DNA from: Apoderus coryli | Taxonomy: Eukaryota; Arthropoda; Insecta; Coleoptera; Attelabidae | Assembly (NCBI GenBank): GCA_911728435.2 | Contig: OU452213.1 | Location: 2,335,834-2,399,833, forward strand | Length of the DNA stretch: 64,000 bases | Reading direction: 5' to 3' | Shown here: positions 11,601-22,700 of the stretch, in pieces | How positions within the stretch are numbered: position 1 is the stretch's first letter | Layout: each line of letters starts with the position of its first letter | Program-made: the position numbers and the translations under genes | Notes under the pieces: model-generated | Database searches by the model: none | Told to the model about the DNA's origin: nothing | What the model saw: only the letters and a program-made list of their open reading frames with translations

Positions 11601-14600
11601 ATACATCCACTCTGAAACAGCATTGAGGTTCCATATTATATCCATAGAAGAACTTTTTTCTCGTTGGAAGTATAGTTTGGGGGTCTTCTTTTTTTTGGTG
11701 TATTACTAACTTCCATCGTATTATATTAAAGATGAATTTAATAATTTTCATTTAAAATCCTAATTAATTTTTGTTATTATGAATACAAAACTGAAGAAGT
11801 TAGGTTAAAATATTACTGCCCAACCAAAAAAATCTTCTTCGTTGTCGGCTATGGGATGGCGCGGGGACCGTGGAATCAATCGCGCAGCGTTGTCAACTCG
11901 TTTTATCAATTTCTCGTGAAAAACGAAGAAGTTTTTAAACATAAACAAACAACATAACCTTGCTTTTAGCAATAATCTCTCAAAGTTTGTACTTTTTTCT
12001 AATTTTCCATGGTTTGTCTAACAGTTTAGATTAAAAATATCGTAGCTGTTGTAGGATTTTTGAAAATTTCAGCATTTAATAGCGTAACGCAAGTAAATAT
12101 GTGTTTAAACTGTTTTCTAGGTAGCAGTGCCTATTTGGCGAAGAGTTGTTCGAACTGGGCGAAATACGAAAAATAACAGTTTAAAATACGTTAAGGAGGA
12201 CGCATTTGTATTGTAAGCCGCAGTCCTCCATGTGAAGTTGAGTTTTCACAGCTAATTTGAGGTTGAGGTGCAAATCTTTACTTGAGAAAAAAAAATTAAA
12301 ACTTACAATGAAATGCTTGGAAGAAGAGCTTATAACATTCGAATGCAGTTTCCAAATGATTTTCGATAGAGATATCTCCGTTTTGTCATCGTTAAAATCC
12401 CTATTTCGTGCCATTTCGCAATAAGGAAATGGCATACCATTAATAAACTGTATTCGGTTGGATTTCCTAACTGTTATCCCATTCGAATCGTTATTATTAT
12501 CGATTAATCCAGTGCTGCAGAGATGATTTGTTGCTTTTGTCGTTAGAATAGATTCTTGTGGATTCGTTACGTAAAATAACTTCGGAATAATCCTATAAAA
12601 CAATGTGAATTTCACTCGGAAACCCAGGACCCGTAGAACTTACCTGACAACTGCGATCGAAGCTGCCAAACGAATCCTCTGATCGTTATCCTTTAACAAT
12701 TCAATCAAAACCTTATCTAAAATTGTTCGTTGGAATTTATCGTTAGTATTCAAGTAATACAAATTAATATACGACAGATCTGAAAGTAATTCACAAAGGG
12801 CTACCTAAAACCACAAAAAAAAAACTAGAATTCCATTACCATACCGCCAGAGGTTAAAGTACCTTCACTAACCAATACATCGAATGCACTATTAACGGCA
12901 AACATTTTAACAACGGCGTTAAACAATACAAAACCCTCGATTCTGATATATTATTAACAGTTCCATGCAGACTAAGTATAGTTAATCGTTGACATGTTGA
13001 CGTGTCATCTTGTAAACCCTTAAATAAATATTTTAAATCACATTAAACCTACCCCTAAACATACCAGTGGCATTGACGGCTTGTGGCAGTGAAGCATAAC
13101 AAAAAAGTCTTATACAGGTACAGCTAAAACTAGTAGGGGGACATCTCTACCTCGTCAACTGCATAAAATATTATTTAGGTTATGTTTATAAGTACCTTAG
13201 CCAAATATAGTTTTGTTAAAAAGTGCAAATCAGCGCTGGCAACGCTGTTTATATGAAGGGCTACATTCGGCCGTCAGGAGGTCGTATATATATATATATA
13301 TATATATGCCGCAGTGGGACAGACAAAATTACAGTTTTATTGTAATTTATGGATTAAATTTTACATGGAGAACCATAATTACACAATAAAATAAAATCAA
13401 ACACTTAAATTTTATTAATTTTAGTGATTATTTAGTGTTGCTTCATATGTCAAGCCGCCAGTGAAACATACCTTAACGAAGATATCCACCAAATCACTGA
13501 TACTAAACAGTGATTTATCCTTATCACTATGTAACTGAATCCAAGAACTATAATCACCGCGACTAACCATTAAAACAGAATTGATAAAATTAGCTACAAT
13601 ACTCCTTGTAATCCCTCGTAATTGAGGATCATTGTGATCAGCGAATAGCAAAATATCACTGATACATTGCTGTGAACTGTTCTTGTCCAAATATCTTAGT
13701 ATCCCTTCCGGATATATTGTGATTACGGTTGAAATGCATGTTAGTGCCAGTGATTTCACTGATACCCTTACACTTTTGTCACTGATGCATTTCCCAGGCG
13801 ATCCAAACAGAAGAAACTGTTTGGTGATTAACCGTAAACAGTAGAGTAGTGGAACATCTTTATCTAAATAACTACCAATGTTTACGGTCTGATTTTCCTC
13901 GGTATCACAGCTTGTTTCTGATGAATTTTCACTGCGCACTGACAGCTGCTCCAACTGATCTTCTTCAGCACTTAAATCTCTTAAATGCACAAAACTCTCC
14001 TCATTTTCTATGGACAAAAGTAAAATTTAAACTGCGCACTCCAAAGTCCATAGAAAACTTACCGAAATCGCATAATTCCATGCTGGAATCCCGTCGTCGT
14101 ATGCTAGACAAACTGGGCGTTTTACTCTCCTCAGAAGCCGTGAATTTATTCAACGACAGTTTCGAGTCGCTCGGATCTAGTAACCAACGATCCAACTCTG
14201 AATTGTCAGTTTGAGTGAGTAACAGTTCGTTGTTACTGGTCAAATCTTCTGATGAAGTTATATTTGTAGCAACACTTAACTGACCTAAAGGGAAATGACA
14301 GTTTGTACTATAAAAAATTTTGGGGGATCATCACAACTTACTAGAGGATCTTGCTTGTAGTTTAACGAAACTCTGGTGACTGGTTCTGTATTTTATTTCA
14401 ATACCGTTTGAATTTAAAAGTACTGCTTTTAAATCTACTCTTTTATTACAAGACAGTACTAGTAATACATTCAAGGTCTCCAATGACGCATTCACAACAT
14501 TGTGATCGTGATTTGTGAGAAAATATAGACACACTTCGTAAATCTGGAAAGATAGACACTTTACTATCTCTACTACGATGTTTCTATGGTTCTAATGTCA

Positions 14601-15748
14601 ATAATGAAGTTGACAGATGCTTGACGTTTAAGGAAATTGTACACTCTCTTACCTCAAGTAGTCTAGTAGTGCTCAAACACTGCAAATCACTGTTTTTATT
14701 CGGTGTTTTTGTCAGAACAACTTCACTAGTATCTCCGGAATATTCATTCAAATATTGCGTCAATAACTTTATAGCATACATTACACCCAACACCAATGCG
14801 TTACTGTAACTTTCAGCAATTGGTAACAACATATCTGCAACAGTTTACCTCAATGATTGAACTCTGAAACAAAAAATAGAGACTCACCTGTTAGACAATT
14901 AATACAATAGGAAATACATGTGCTAGGCTGTCGTGAATTGATGCAAATGTTCAATAAACAAGTTGCAGTAGCACGCCGAACAACCGCTGATTCTGATAAA
15001 ATGTTCGCAAGAAAAGACTTAATCAGAACCTAAAAGTATAATATAACAAACATATATCTATATCCATATATCATAATATGTACCTTAAGTTCGTGATCCG
15101 TGGCGAATTTACCTAAAACTAGCATTATATTCGGAATACTATTCGCCAAAGTCTCATACACGGCTTCTTCTTTTCTTTGTTCGCAAATAGTTTGTATGTT
15201 TGGAAACATATTTGTAACGTACGCTTTGCCTTTATGGGGTCGGATATGATGCGCTAACTGTGAGAAGCGGATTAGAGCGGCACGCAGCGATTTTGTTGCT
15301 CCATTTTTCTTTATTTCTTTGTGTAATTCCAGGAGGATTTTACCCATGTTACTATCTCCAACTGCCTAAATAAAAGTAAAGAGTTTTGGTGATATATTTA
15401 CAATAATATTATTAATTTACTCTTATAACACGGTTCAAGCACTCTTCACTGGTCATCCGCACATCAGTCTCAGAATCATTGCACAATTTCAGAAAGATCT
15501 CAACAGATATCCCCAGTAATGTTTGATAATTTGGGGATATTTTAATTGTACTATTTGATAGAGCTTCCGTAACGATATGACAATGATGGATTTTCTCCTT
15601 TTTCCTGTTAATAATGTAACAAAATTAAAATATTAGAACTAAATGTCTATTACAGGAAATACCTTGAGGCATCTTGTGATGTTATAGCTGACTCCGATAG
15701 CGTTTGTAGTATTTCCAAAGATTTTTGTAGCTTTTCCTGTGTTGCCAT
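2665..15748 (-). CDS. htt: Huntingtin (HEAT-repeat scaffold), complete, 31 exons
   Basis: In-frame exons, 5' to 3' on minus: 15748-15663, 15604-15421, 15365-15084, 15029-14888, 14834-14653, 14543-14342, 14284-14063, 14007-13472, 13018-12863, 12804-12644, 12592-12307, 11611-11338, 11304-11120, 11066-10842, 10782-10507, 9353-8926, 8870-8604, 8547-8286, 8233-7900, 7850-7567, 7512-7339, 7106-6850, 6781-5720, 5664-5410, 5356-5038, 4972-4766, 4709-4495, 4408-4198, 3570-3420, 3360-3086, 3030-2665. Total 8,466 nt, 2,821 residues (vertebrate form about 3,140). Diagnostic stretches: N-terminus MATQEKLQKSLEIL (vertebrate N17 equivalent), HKEIKKNGATKSLRAAL, PKIIQLCDG, LIQLRVNYCLLDS, DVHSCLQFLLDYYSQ, KVIGEFLSPQQPHP, SNFTQ and ATDFYRH-like GSDFYRH near the end. 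No polyglutamine or polyproline follows the N17 segment. The family is a large HEAT solenoid that scaffolds vesicle transport and autophagy. A few exon edges rest on frame matching, e.g. exon 14 could start at 11066 or 11060. Confidence 0.97.
3636..3790 (+). repeat. Dispersed repeat, copy A (huntingtin intron)
   Basis: About 150 bp here resembles 11889-12030 in the same orientation (shared tcaatttctcgtg, aaacgaagaag, cataaacaaacaacataacc, ctaatttt..atggt). Both copies are inside huntingtin introns. The element family is unknown. The rest of this intron (3791-4082) carries an open minus-strand frame of 86 codons that matches no family I recognise and does not fit the huntingtin alignment. Confidence 0.6.
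4083..4190 (-). mobile_element. LINE 3'-tail fragment, intronic
   Basis: This stretch is the reverse complement, with scattered mismatches, of the 3' end of the LINE at 9390-10356 (shared ccccggtttcactgcagcct, catgggcttattgt, ccccgtatttta/tgccacc). Only the last 100 bp or so is present, consistent with the 5' truncation typical of target-primed retrotransposition. It lies in the huntingtin intron between exons 28 and 29. Confidence 0.7.
9390..10356 (+). mobile_element. Defective APE-type LINE (I/Jockey-like), antisense in a huntingtin intron
   Basis: Translation around 9400 gives the end of an AP endonuclease (SDHRHI), then the linker (NTPWWNYELARLRKSVRKKF). After about 9770 a junction leads directly into the middle of a reverse transcriptase: AFDNVLTNSIL, GCPQGGVLSPLMWNL, and the catalytic FADDLV motif. 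The early RT is therefore deleted internally, and stops and frame changes are present. A poly(A) tract at 10345-10355 marks the 3' end. The copy lies between huntingtin exons 15 and 16, opposite to the gene. Mechanism: target-primed reverse transcription. The clade assignment is by motif feel only. Confidence 0.85.
11889..12030 (+). repeat. Dispersed repeat, copy B (huntingtin intron)
   Basis: Partner of 3636-3790, same orientation, in the huntingtin intron between exons 11 and 12. The rest of that 700-bp intron (11612-12306) is AT-rich and holds nothing else I recognise. Confidence 0.6.
13285..13307. repeat. (TA)n microsatellite in a huntingtin intron
   Basis: About 11 TA dinucleotides in the intron between exons 8 and 9 (13019-13471). 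The remainder of that intron shows no coding similarity. Confidence 0.9.
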
Positions 15749-16458
15749 TATTATTAATTTGCAATTCCAATTAATAATAAAGGGTAGTTATATACATTGT
15801 TCTTTGGATACTTAAATAAAAAATTGTCTTCAAAAAAATCAAAATAAATAGAGATTAAGCACAGCTGGAAACAATGACAATAATGACATTTGTAATAAGC
15901 GCAATCTGCTTCTTTTTTTTTGGGGTTAGCGTTTGTAATGTTTTTATAAATTGATAATATATTCATTTGGGATATACAATTCAGGGGTGCTTGAATTACT
16001 CTGTGGCTTCTACTTCAAATTTTATTGAACATCAACCTTTAATTATAGATTTGTAGAACAAAATTATTCAGCTGTGCTATTAGATTACCAAAAGACCAAT
16101 AACAGAAGAATGATTGATTTGTCTAGGGCGCTTAGCGTTGTTGCCAAGTCAATTACCTTGAATATTAATTTGAGACAGAATTATTATTATAAAAGTGCTT
16201 TTTGTTTGCTAATAACACTCGTATTGTGACGAAACTTAGGGTTTTACTACTTACTTACTTTTCACTACGACAGTTTGTTATAGAATGGGTCGCTAATATT
16301 CAAATAATTCGCAATATTTTGTTAATTATCAATATTATTGGGAACAGGCAACATAGGAAGTGACTTCACCTTGAACATCATGCCATTATTCATTAAAAGA
16401 CAACAAATATCCAAAATATTTGAGTGAATTTGTTACTTTTTGTTTATAAATAATAAAA
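15749..16458. promoter_or_regulatory. Shared upstream region of huntingtin and WDR45
   Basis: The start codons of huntingtin (minus) and WDR45 (plus) are 710 bp apart with no other gene between. It must hold both promoters, possibly a bidirectional one. I see no convincing TATA box placed for either gene; the sequence is AT-rich and unstructured. Confidence 0.5.
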
Positions 16459-18016
16459 ATGGGTGACATCAATCCAATTGATGCACAATCGGTGCTAAAT
16501 GTGCAGTTTAATCAGAATTGTGGTATGCAATAGTATTAATTAAAAATATACTTTACATTTATGAAGTGTTTTTTTTAATTTTAGAGTTATTTGCTGCTTG
16601 TTTAGAAGGTGGCCTTAGAATCTATCACTTAGATCCCCTTGTTAAAAAAATGCACTATGGTAAGTTATTGCTCGATTTTCTCTTATCATCACCCATTTCT
16701 ACCCTTTTTATTTCAGATATAAAATATGTGGGTAGTATTAAAAAATGTGAGATGCTATTCCGCTCTAACATCTTCGCTTTAGTTTCTGGTGGTAAAACAC
16801 CCAAATATCCCAACCACGTTTTACATTTATATGATAATACCAAACGTAAGAGAATATGCGAAATTAAGTTTGAGTCAGAGATAAAAAATGTGAGACTGCG
16901 AATGGATCGGTAAGAATACTGACGATTAGATAATAACGAGAAAACTGCAGATTTTGTTTTCAGCATAATCGTTGTTCTATTAAACAAAATTTGCGTGTTT
17001 GAATTGCATCGATGCAAACTATTATACTCCTTAGAAACTCGCGAGAACCCTTTAGGACTCTGTGAAATATCTGCGCAAGATTCAAAAGATCCTTTAATGG
17101 TATTTCCAGCACAAAGCATTGTTGGTCATGTTCAAATAACTGTAAGTCTGAAACATACATGCCATTACTATTACTGTCTCTTTCTCTCGTTAATAATACA
17201 CATTGATATGAGAGTGAGATAGAGATAGTGCAGGCATGTTTTTTGTATATTTAAATTTGCACAACCTGCATTGTTAGAGAATTCCCACGACTTTAGACGA
17301 ACCAACCGACACTCCCATCACAATAAATGCTCACAAGAGTGAACTAGCATGTCTAGCATTAAATACGGATGGGACTAAATTAGCTACTGCTTCTATACAG
17401 GGTACATTAATAAGAGTTTGGTGTCTAATGAGTAGAACTCAGTTAATTGAATTGAGACGTGGTACTGATACAGCTACGATTAATTGGTAATAATATATTA
17501 TATTTTTAATGAAATTGTGTTTATTATTAGTAATGTTTTTTTCAGTATAAATTTCAGTAGAGATTCAGACTATCTGTGTTGTTCGAGCGATAAAGGAACT
17601 GTGCATATCTTTGCTTTGAAAGATTCTAACCTAAATAAACGTATACCGTAAGTGTTTAATTTACAATACAGAAAGAAGTTGAGAGTGATTTTTGTTGAAT
17701 ATTCCAGAATCCCTAGTGTCGCATTAATATCAAACTACACAGATTGGCAATGGGCCTTAGCTAATTTTACAATAGCACCACAATCGTTTTGCATTTGCGG
17801 TTTTGGACTGAAAAATAGTGTGTTTGGTATGTTTTCACGTTGTAAGATGTTTTTAACCGTTATTAAATGTGAAATGTTGCTTTTCTAGCTGTTTGTTTGG
17901 ACGGTACGGTTCACAAATATGTGTTTACTGATGAGGGTACTTGTTTCCGTCAGGAGTATTCTGTGTATTACGATGAAGACGAAGATTACGTTCAATTAAC
18001 AAACATTATTACATAA
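16459..18016 (+). CDS. WDR45: WDR45 / WIPI4 phosphoinositide-binding beta-propeller, complete
   Basis: Eight exons: 16459-16522, 16585-16659, 16717-16909, 16964-17141, 17278-17486, 17546-17647, 17708-17826, 17889-18016. Together 1,068 nt, 355 residues, close to the vertebrate 360. The PROPPIN signature LRRGTD is followed by [26 protein letters not shown], which matches WIPI4 rather than WDR45B. The [13 protein letters not shown] and GTLIRVW segments before it, and [14 protein letters not shown] after it, are also typical. PROPPINs bind PI3P and PI(3,5)P2 through the two basic residues of the L/FRRG motif, and WIPI4 works with ATG2 in phagophore growth. All introns are short (53-136 bp) and have canonical ends. 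The start is the first ATG of the exon and gives the usual N-terminal length. Confidence 0.96.
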
Positions 18017-18060
18017 ATCTACTAGTTTTTAATTAATTTAATTTGTGTTAATGGTGCTTT

Positions 18061-18066
18061 AATAAA
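18061..18066 (+). terminator. Poly(A) signal of WDR45
   Basis: AATAAA 45 nt after the WDR45 stop codon, within a run aataaataaa. It implies a very short 3' UTR. Confidence 0.6.
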
Positions 18067-18570
18067 TAAACTTATGATTAATTATAAAAAGACTATGTTT
18101 TCCTATACCTACTCTGATCTGAACTTGGTCTTCTCTTTCAATGGTTATCCACTGACAACGTGCGACAACGCAAAGCTTTCTGTTTTACACTACGTCCTAT
18201 TGTACTTTTAAATGACGCACGGGCACGGAAGACGTCACACTCCCCCACCTACTACAGAGGCGATATTCTACCGCCATATGCAACAACCATTCTGGTCGCA
18301 CATCTATTGCTATTACAGTCCACGTTATATTCAAAGGGCTAGGCGCCTAGCGGTGTTGCCAACAGGTGCACATTTTCTCTTGTTCGTTACAATAATAAAT
18401 GGACGTTTATTTTAAGCTAAAGGAAGATCAGCATAGCGAGCATACAACATACAAACGATGCAATAATAATCAAACATCAGAAAAATACAGAGAGATAAAT
18501 TCTTACAATATTCATAAACAAATAAACCCGCATCAAACGAAATGACAAAGGCAGGAACTTAGGGCGTAAT
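18067..18570. other. Intergenic, nothing recognised
   Basis: Contains a locally GC-richer stretch at 18150-18370 with an open frame of about 60 codons but no family similarity, no splice support and no repeat partner that I can see in the window. Confidence 0.5.
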
Positions 18571-19468
18571 GGCCATATACATTGTATGTACTAAAGCTAG
18601 GCTTGTGCTTAAGCCGGCCTAAAATCACAAATTTTTAATGCACCAAAACAATAATTTAATTCAGCTTCACTTAATGTTAAGCTCCCATTTTTGGGCGCTT
18701 CAAATTTAAGCCTCTGTTTAACCTAACTTTGGTTTTCCTAGACGAATTTATGTAAGGCCTAATTATATAGAAGACATGGACGACCCAAGTTTCTTCCGCA
18801 GATTTCGCCTAACAAAATCATCAAATTGATTTGTTAGCCCCACTAGTCTTTTTATTTAGAATTGACTGCAAAATTTCATCACTTTCATCTCTTCTAATTT
18901 TTTTTAGGACCAACACCTGCAAGTATTGTCGCCTTTCTTTTTTCAGCCAAGGACTTCCGTAGCTCTTTCTTATTATTCTTATAACATTTTTCAAACATGA
19001 AGCTTTTCTAAAACGAGGCATTGAATTCGTTTTCTATTGATTTCCACGCATTTTCTTTCTGCATGCGTAGCTGATACCCGATCTGTTTTTTTATCCTCGA
19101 GTATTGATCCGTATTTATTTGCAACTTGCATTAAATGCATTTTTTCAGACACCATAAAATGAGGGCCTCGAACTTTTGCAGTCTTATCCCTTAGTTCTAA
19201 TTAACTTAATATTTATTTCTTTATTATGAAAAAATTTCGATCTCTGCTCAATATTTTTTAGGTTATGGCTTAAACAGTGCATAAATCTTCTTTTCATATC
19301 TGGCCAACGAAATTCCCACAATATTTCGCTGTTGCCAGATTGTAATTTATGCTTAGTAAAGCTTGGCTCTTTTTGCTACGGTGCATACAACTGCGGTTGA
19401 AGCTTGGCTTAATTTTCAAGCGTAGCTTACATAAGCACCGCTCAAGCCCATAACGGAGAATATGGCCC
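18571..19468 (-). mobile_element. Probable PIF/Harbinger-type relic
   Basis: The left edge reads TAAtGGCCATAT and the right edge ATATGGCCcTTA, giving short inverted ends (GGCCATAT) with a possible 3-bp TAA/TTA target duplication, as in PIF/Harbinger elements. Inside lies a broken Myb/SANT-like gene, the accessory gene type such elements carry. No DDE transposase remains. The imperfect ends make the exact limits uncertain. Confidence 0.45.
18830..19200 (-). pseudogene. Myb/SANT-like DNA-binding protein, frameshifted
   Basis: On the minus strand one frame starts KVRGPHFMVSEKMHLMQVAN with YGSILEDKKTD after it. A second frame continues KENAWKSIENEFNAS, then after a stop EKCYKNNKKELRKSLAEKR and AGVGPKK. 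The order W-x(n)-F then C/K-rich helix then GGGP-like tail is that of Myb/SANT-like regulators found in insect Harbinger elements and zeste-like proteins. At least one frameshift and two stops disable it. Similarity is by motif recognition only. Confidence 0.6.
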
Positions 19469-19792
19469 TTAATGGCCGCTTGGCTCTCAGAGATTTTTAT
19501 TGAAATTTGCGCACAGTGCTACTGCGCACACAGATCAATGCCCACAACAGAGAGATGTAGTCCGTTTGTTATAATTCAAAGACAATTTGTTGTAACTTAA
19601 TCTTTTATTCTCACATAATATAAATTATTTGTTAGTTTGTTCAACATAAATATCCTCTTTGGTAGCATCATTATATAAGCCTAAAATAAGTATGGATAAG
19701 TACAAAATGCAAATCATAGAGAGCACCATTAACAACTATCTCAAACACAAAGTATTCAGTTCCTATAAGACGAATATGCAATACGATATCAA
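19469..19792. other. 3' flank of the IPP-like gene
   Basis: Holds the minus-strand AATAAA at 19604-19609, 184 nt past the stop codon of the Kelch gene, so most of this stretch is its 3' UTR. Nothing else is recognised. Confidence 0.55.
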
Positions 19793-22700
19793 TCATATGA
19801 CTACAGCTCCAGCTTCAGACCTTGTTTGCGACAACGGTGGGCAATCCGACCACGTGTTCGTGTAAGGATTGAAACATTCCACAGCATCAATAGTGCATTG
19901 AGCTCGATAGAACTGTGTAGCCTTCGTTTGAGCTCCACCAATAACATAGAGAAGCCCATCCATCGCCGAAACAGCTGGACCACTGCGTTCCAACTTCATT
20001 GGAGGGACAAATTCCCATTTTTTCTATCGTAGTAAGAGATCATTTAATTGATTAATTGGTTTGGGCAATGCTACATACCTTTTTGAATGAATAACGTTCG
20101 ACGGAACTCAGTACTTGTTGTCTATGTGTCCCACCGATAACATAGAGGTAATCGTCGAGGACTGCGACGCCCATTTGAAATCGAGGAACTGACATCGATG
20201 ATAATTTGTGCCATTCGCATGTGATTGGGTCGTAACTCATGAGATCATGCATGTTACGTTGGTTCAGGGAACAACCACCCACCATATAAATCAAACCTTC
20301 GTAGGACACCAGTCCCATACTGAATCTCGGCTCTGGCAATGTCCCAACAAACTGCCATTGATCGATTTTGGGATCGTAACGTTCGATCGAACCACTAATA
20401 TCAGTGTCAACCCAGCCTCCCATGGCGTATAAATAACCATCCAATGCACATAAACCAAACTCACAACGGGGTATCAACATATCAGCCACCTGAAACATGT
20501 AGTGGTGAAATCTGACAACAACGCGAAGTGTATATCAAAAAAACAAATATATTTGTATCAAAGTCCCAGTTTGAAAATTCATAAAAAAATAACGAATCCT
20601 GCTGCGGTACTGAGCTTTGGGTATGTCTATCGGACATCTATTCTGAAGCTATCAGGGTATATTAGAAATCGAAAGAGGTTCGAGTAACCCCAGGGTAGGT
20701 CTTCAAGTAAAAGTCTACACCCGCCAAATATAGATCAACTTTGAAAAATCATAAAAAAATAACCAATCCTGCTGCACGACTAAGCTTTGGGTATGTCCAT
20801 CGGACATCTATTCCGATGCTATCAGGGTATATAAGAAATCGAGAAAGGTTCGAGTACCCCCAGGGTAGGTCTTCAAGTAAAAGTCTACACCCGCCAAATA
20901 TAGATCAACTTTGAAAAATCATAAAAAAATAACCAATCCTGCTGCGGGACTGAGCTTTGAATATGTCGATCGGACATCTATGCGGATGCTATCAGGGTAT
21001 ATAAGAAATCGAGAGGGGTTCGAGTAACCCCAGGGTAGGTCTTCAAGTAAAAGTCTACATCCGCCAAATATAGATCAACTTTGAAAAATCATAAAAAAAA
21101 ATAACCAATCCTGCTGCCTTACTGAGCTTTGGGTATGTCCATCGGACATCTATTCTGAAGCTATCAGGGTATATAAGAAATCGAGAGAGGTTCGAGTAAC
21201 CCCAGGGTAAATCTTCAAGTAAAAGTCTACACCTGCCAAATATAGATCAACTTTGAAAAATCATAAAAAAATAACCAATCCTGCTGCGGGACTGAGCTTT
21301 GGGTATGTCCATCGGACATCTATTCAGAAGCTATCAGGGTATATAAGAAATCGAGAGAGGTTCGAGTAACCCCAGGGTGGGTCATCAAGTAAAAGTCTAC
21401 ACCCGCCAAATATAGATCAACTTTGAAAAATCATAAAAAAATAACCAATCCTGCTGCGCGACTGAGCTTTGAATATGTCGATCGGACATCTATTCGTAAG
21501 CTATCAGGGTATATAAGAAATCGAGAGAGGTTCGAGTAACCCCAAGGTAAATCTTCAAGTAAAAGTCTACACCCGCCAAATATAGATCAACTTTGAAAAA
21601 TCATAAAAAAATAACAAATCCTGCTGCGGGACTGAGCTTTGGGTATGTCCATCGGACATCTATTCTGAAGCTATCAGGGTATATAAGAAATCGAGAGAGG
21701 TTCGAGTAACCCCAGGGTAAATCTTCAAGTAAAAGTCTACACCCGCCAAATATAGATCAACTTTGAAAAATCATAAAAAAAATAACAAATCCTGCTGCGG
21801 GACTGAGCTTTGGGTATGTCCATCGGACATCTATTCTGAAGCTATCAGGGTATATAAGAAATCGAGAGAGGTTCGAGTAACCCCAGGGTGGGTCATCAAG
21901 TAAAAGTCTACACCCGCCAAATATAGATCAACTTTGAAAAATCATAAAAAAATAACCAATCCTGCTGCGCGACTGAGCTTTGAATATGTCGATCGGACAT
22001 CTATTCGTAAGCTATCAGGGTATATAAGAAATCGAGAGGGGTTCTAGTAACCCCAGGGTAGGTCTTAAAAGTCTACACCCGCCAAATATAGATCAACTTT
22101 GAAAAATCATAAAAAAACCTACCTCGCTCCATATTTTGGTGTAGGGATCATATCGCTCGCAACTTGAGAGGATATTAGAGTCCTCCTCACCTCCCACAAC
22201 ATAAATATGCCCATTCAAGGACGCTACCCCAGGAACTAAACGATTGACTCGCATATCTGGTACTTTTTTCCATTGCCTGGTAAACGTGTTGTATTTCTCT
22301 ATAGACACATAATTCATGTCCAATCCCCTATCCCAAACGTTGCTCAATTCCCTCTTTGATCCCCCAATCACGTAAATATGTTTCTTGGCCCTTTTTCGCG
22401 GTTTCACATTCAACGGCACCAAACAACCTTTCTGGTTCATCATGTCGCTATGCACCGATTTCAAAGCTAACTTTAAGCTACCATCGGTGCAATCGTTGAT
22501 AGCGCGTTCCAGAAATCCTGAAAAAAACATCATTTTGAGAAAAAATTCGTACAGAATGTAGCAAAGGAAGTTACCGAACGAAATCAGTGGCAATCGAACT
22601 TTCTTCAACACATCGAACACGTATTGTCTACGATTACTTAAGTCATGTTTAACCCAATTTATGGCTGCAAGTAACGTTTCGTATTCAGAATCAATTCGTA

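Noticed and set aside
19801..20432. Plus- and minus-strand frames of 60-74 codons overlapping the Kelch exons
   Set aside because: They are antisense or out-of-frame readings of the Kelch exons of the IPP-like gene.
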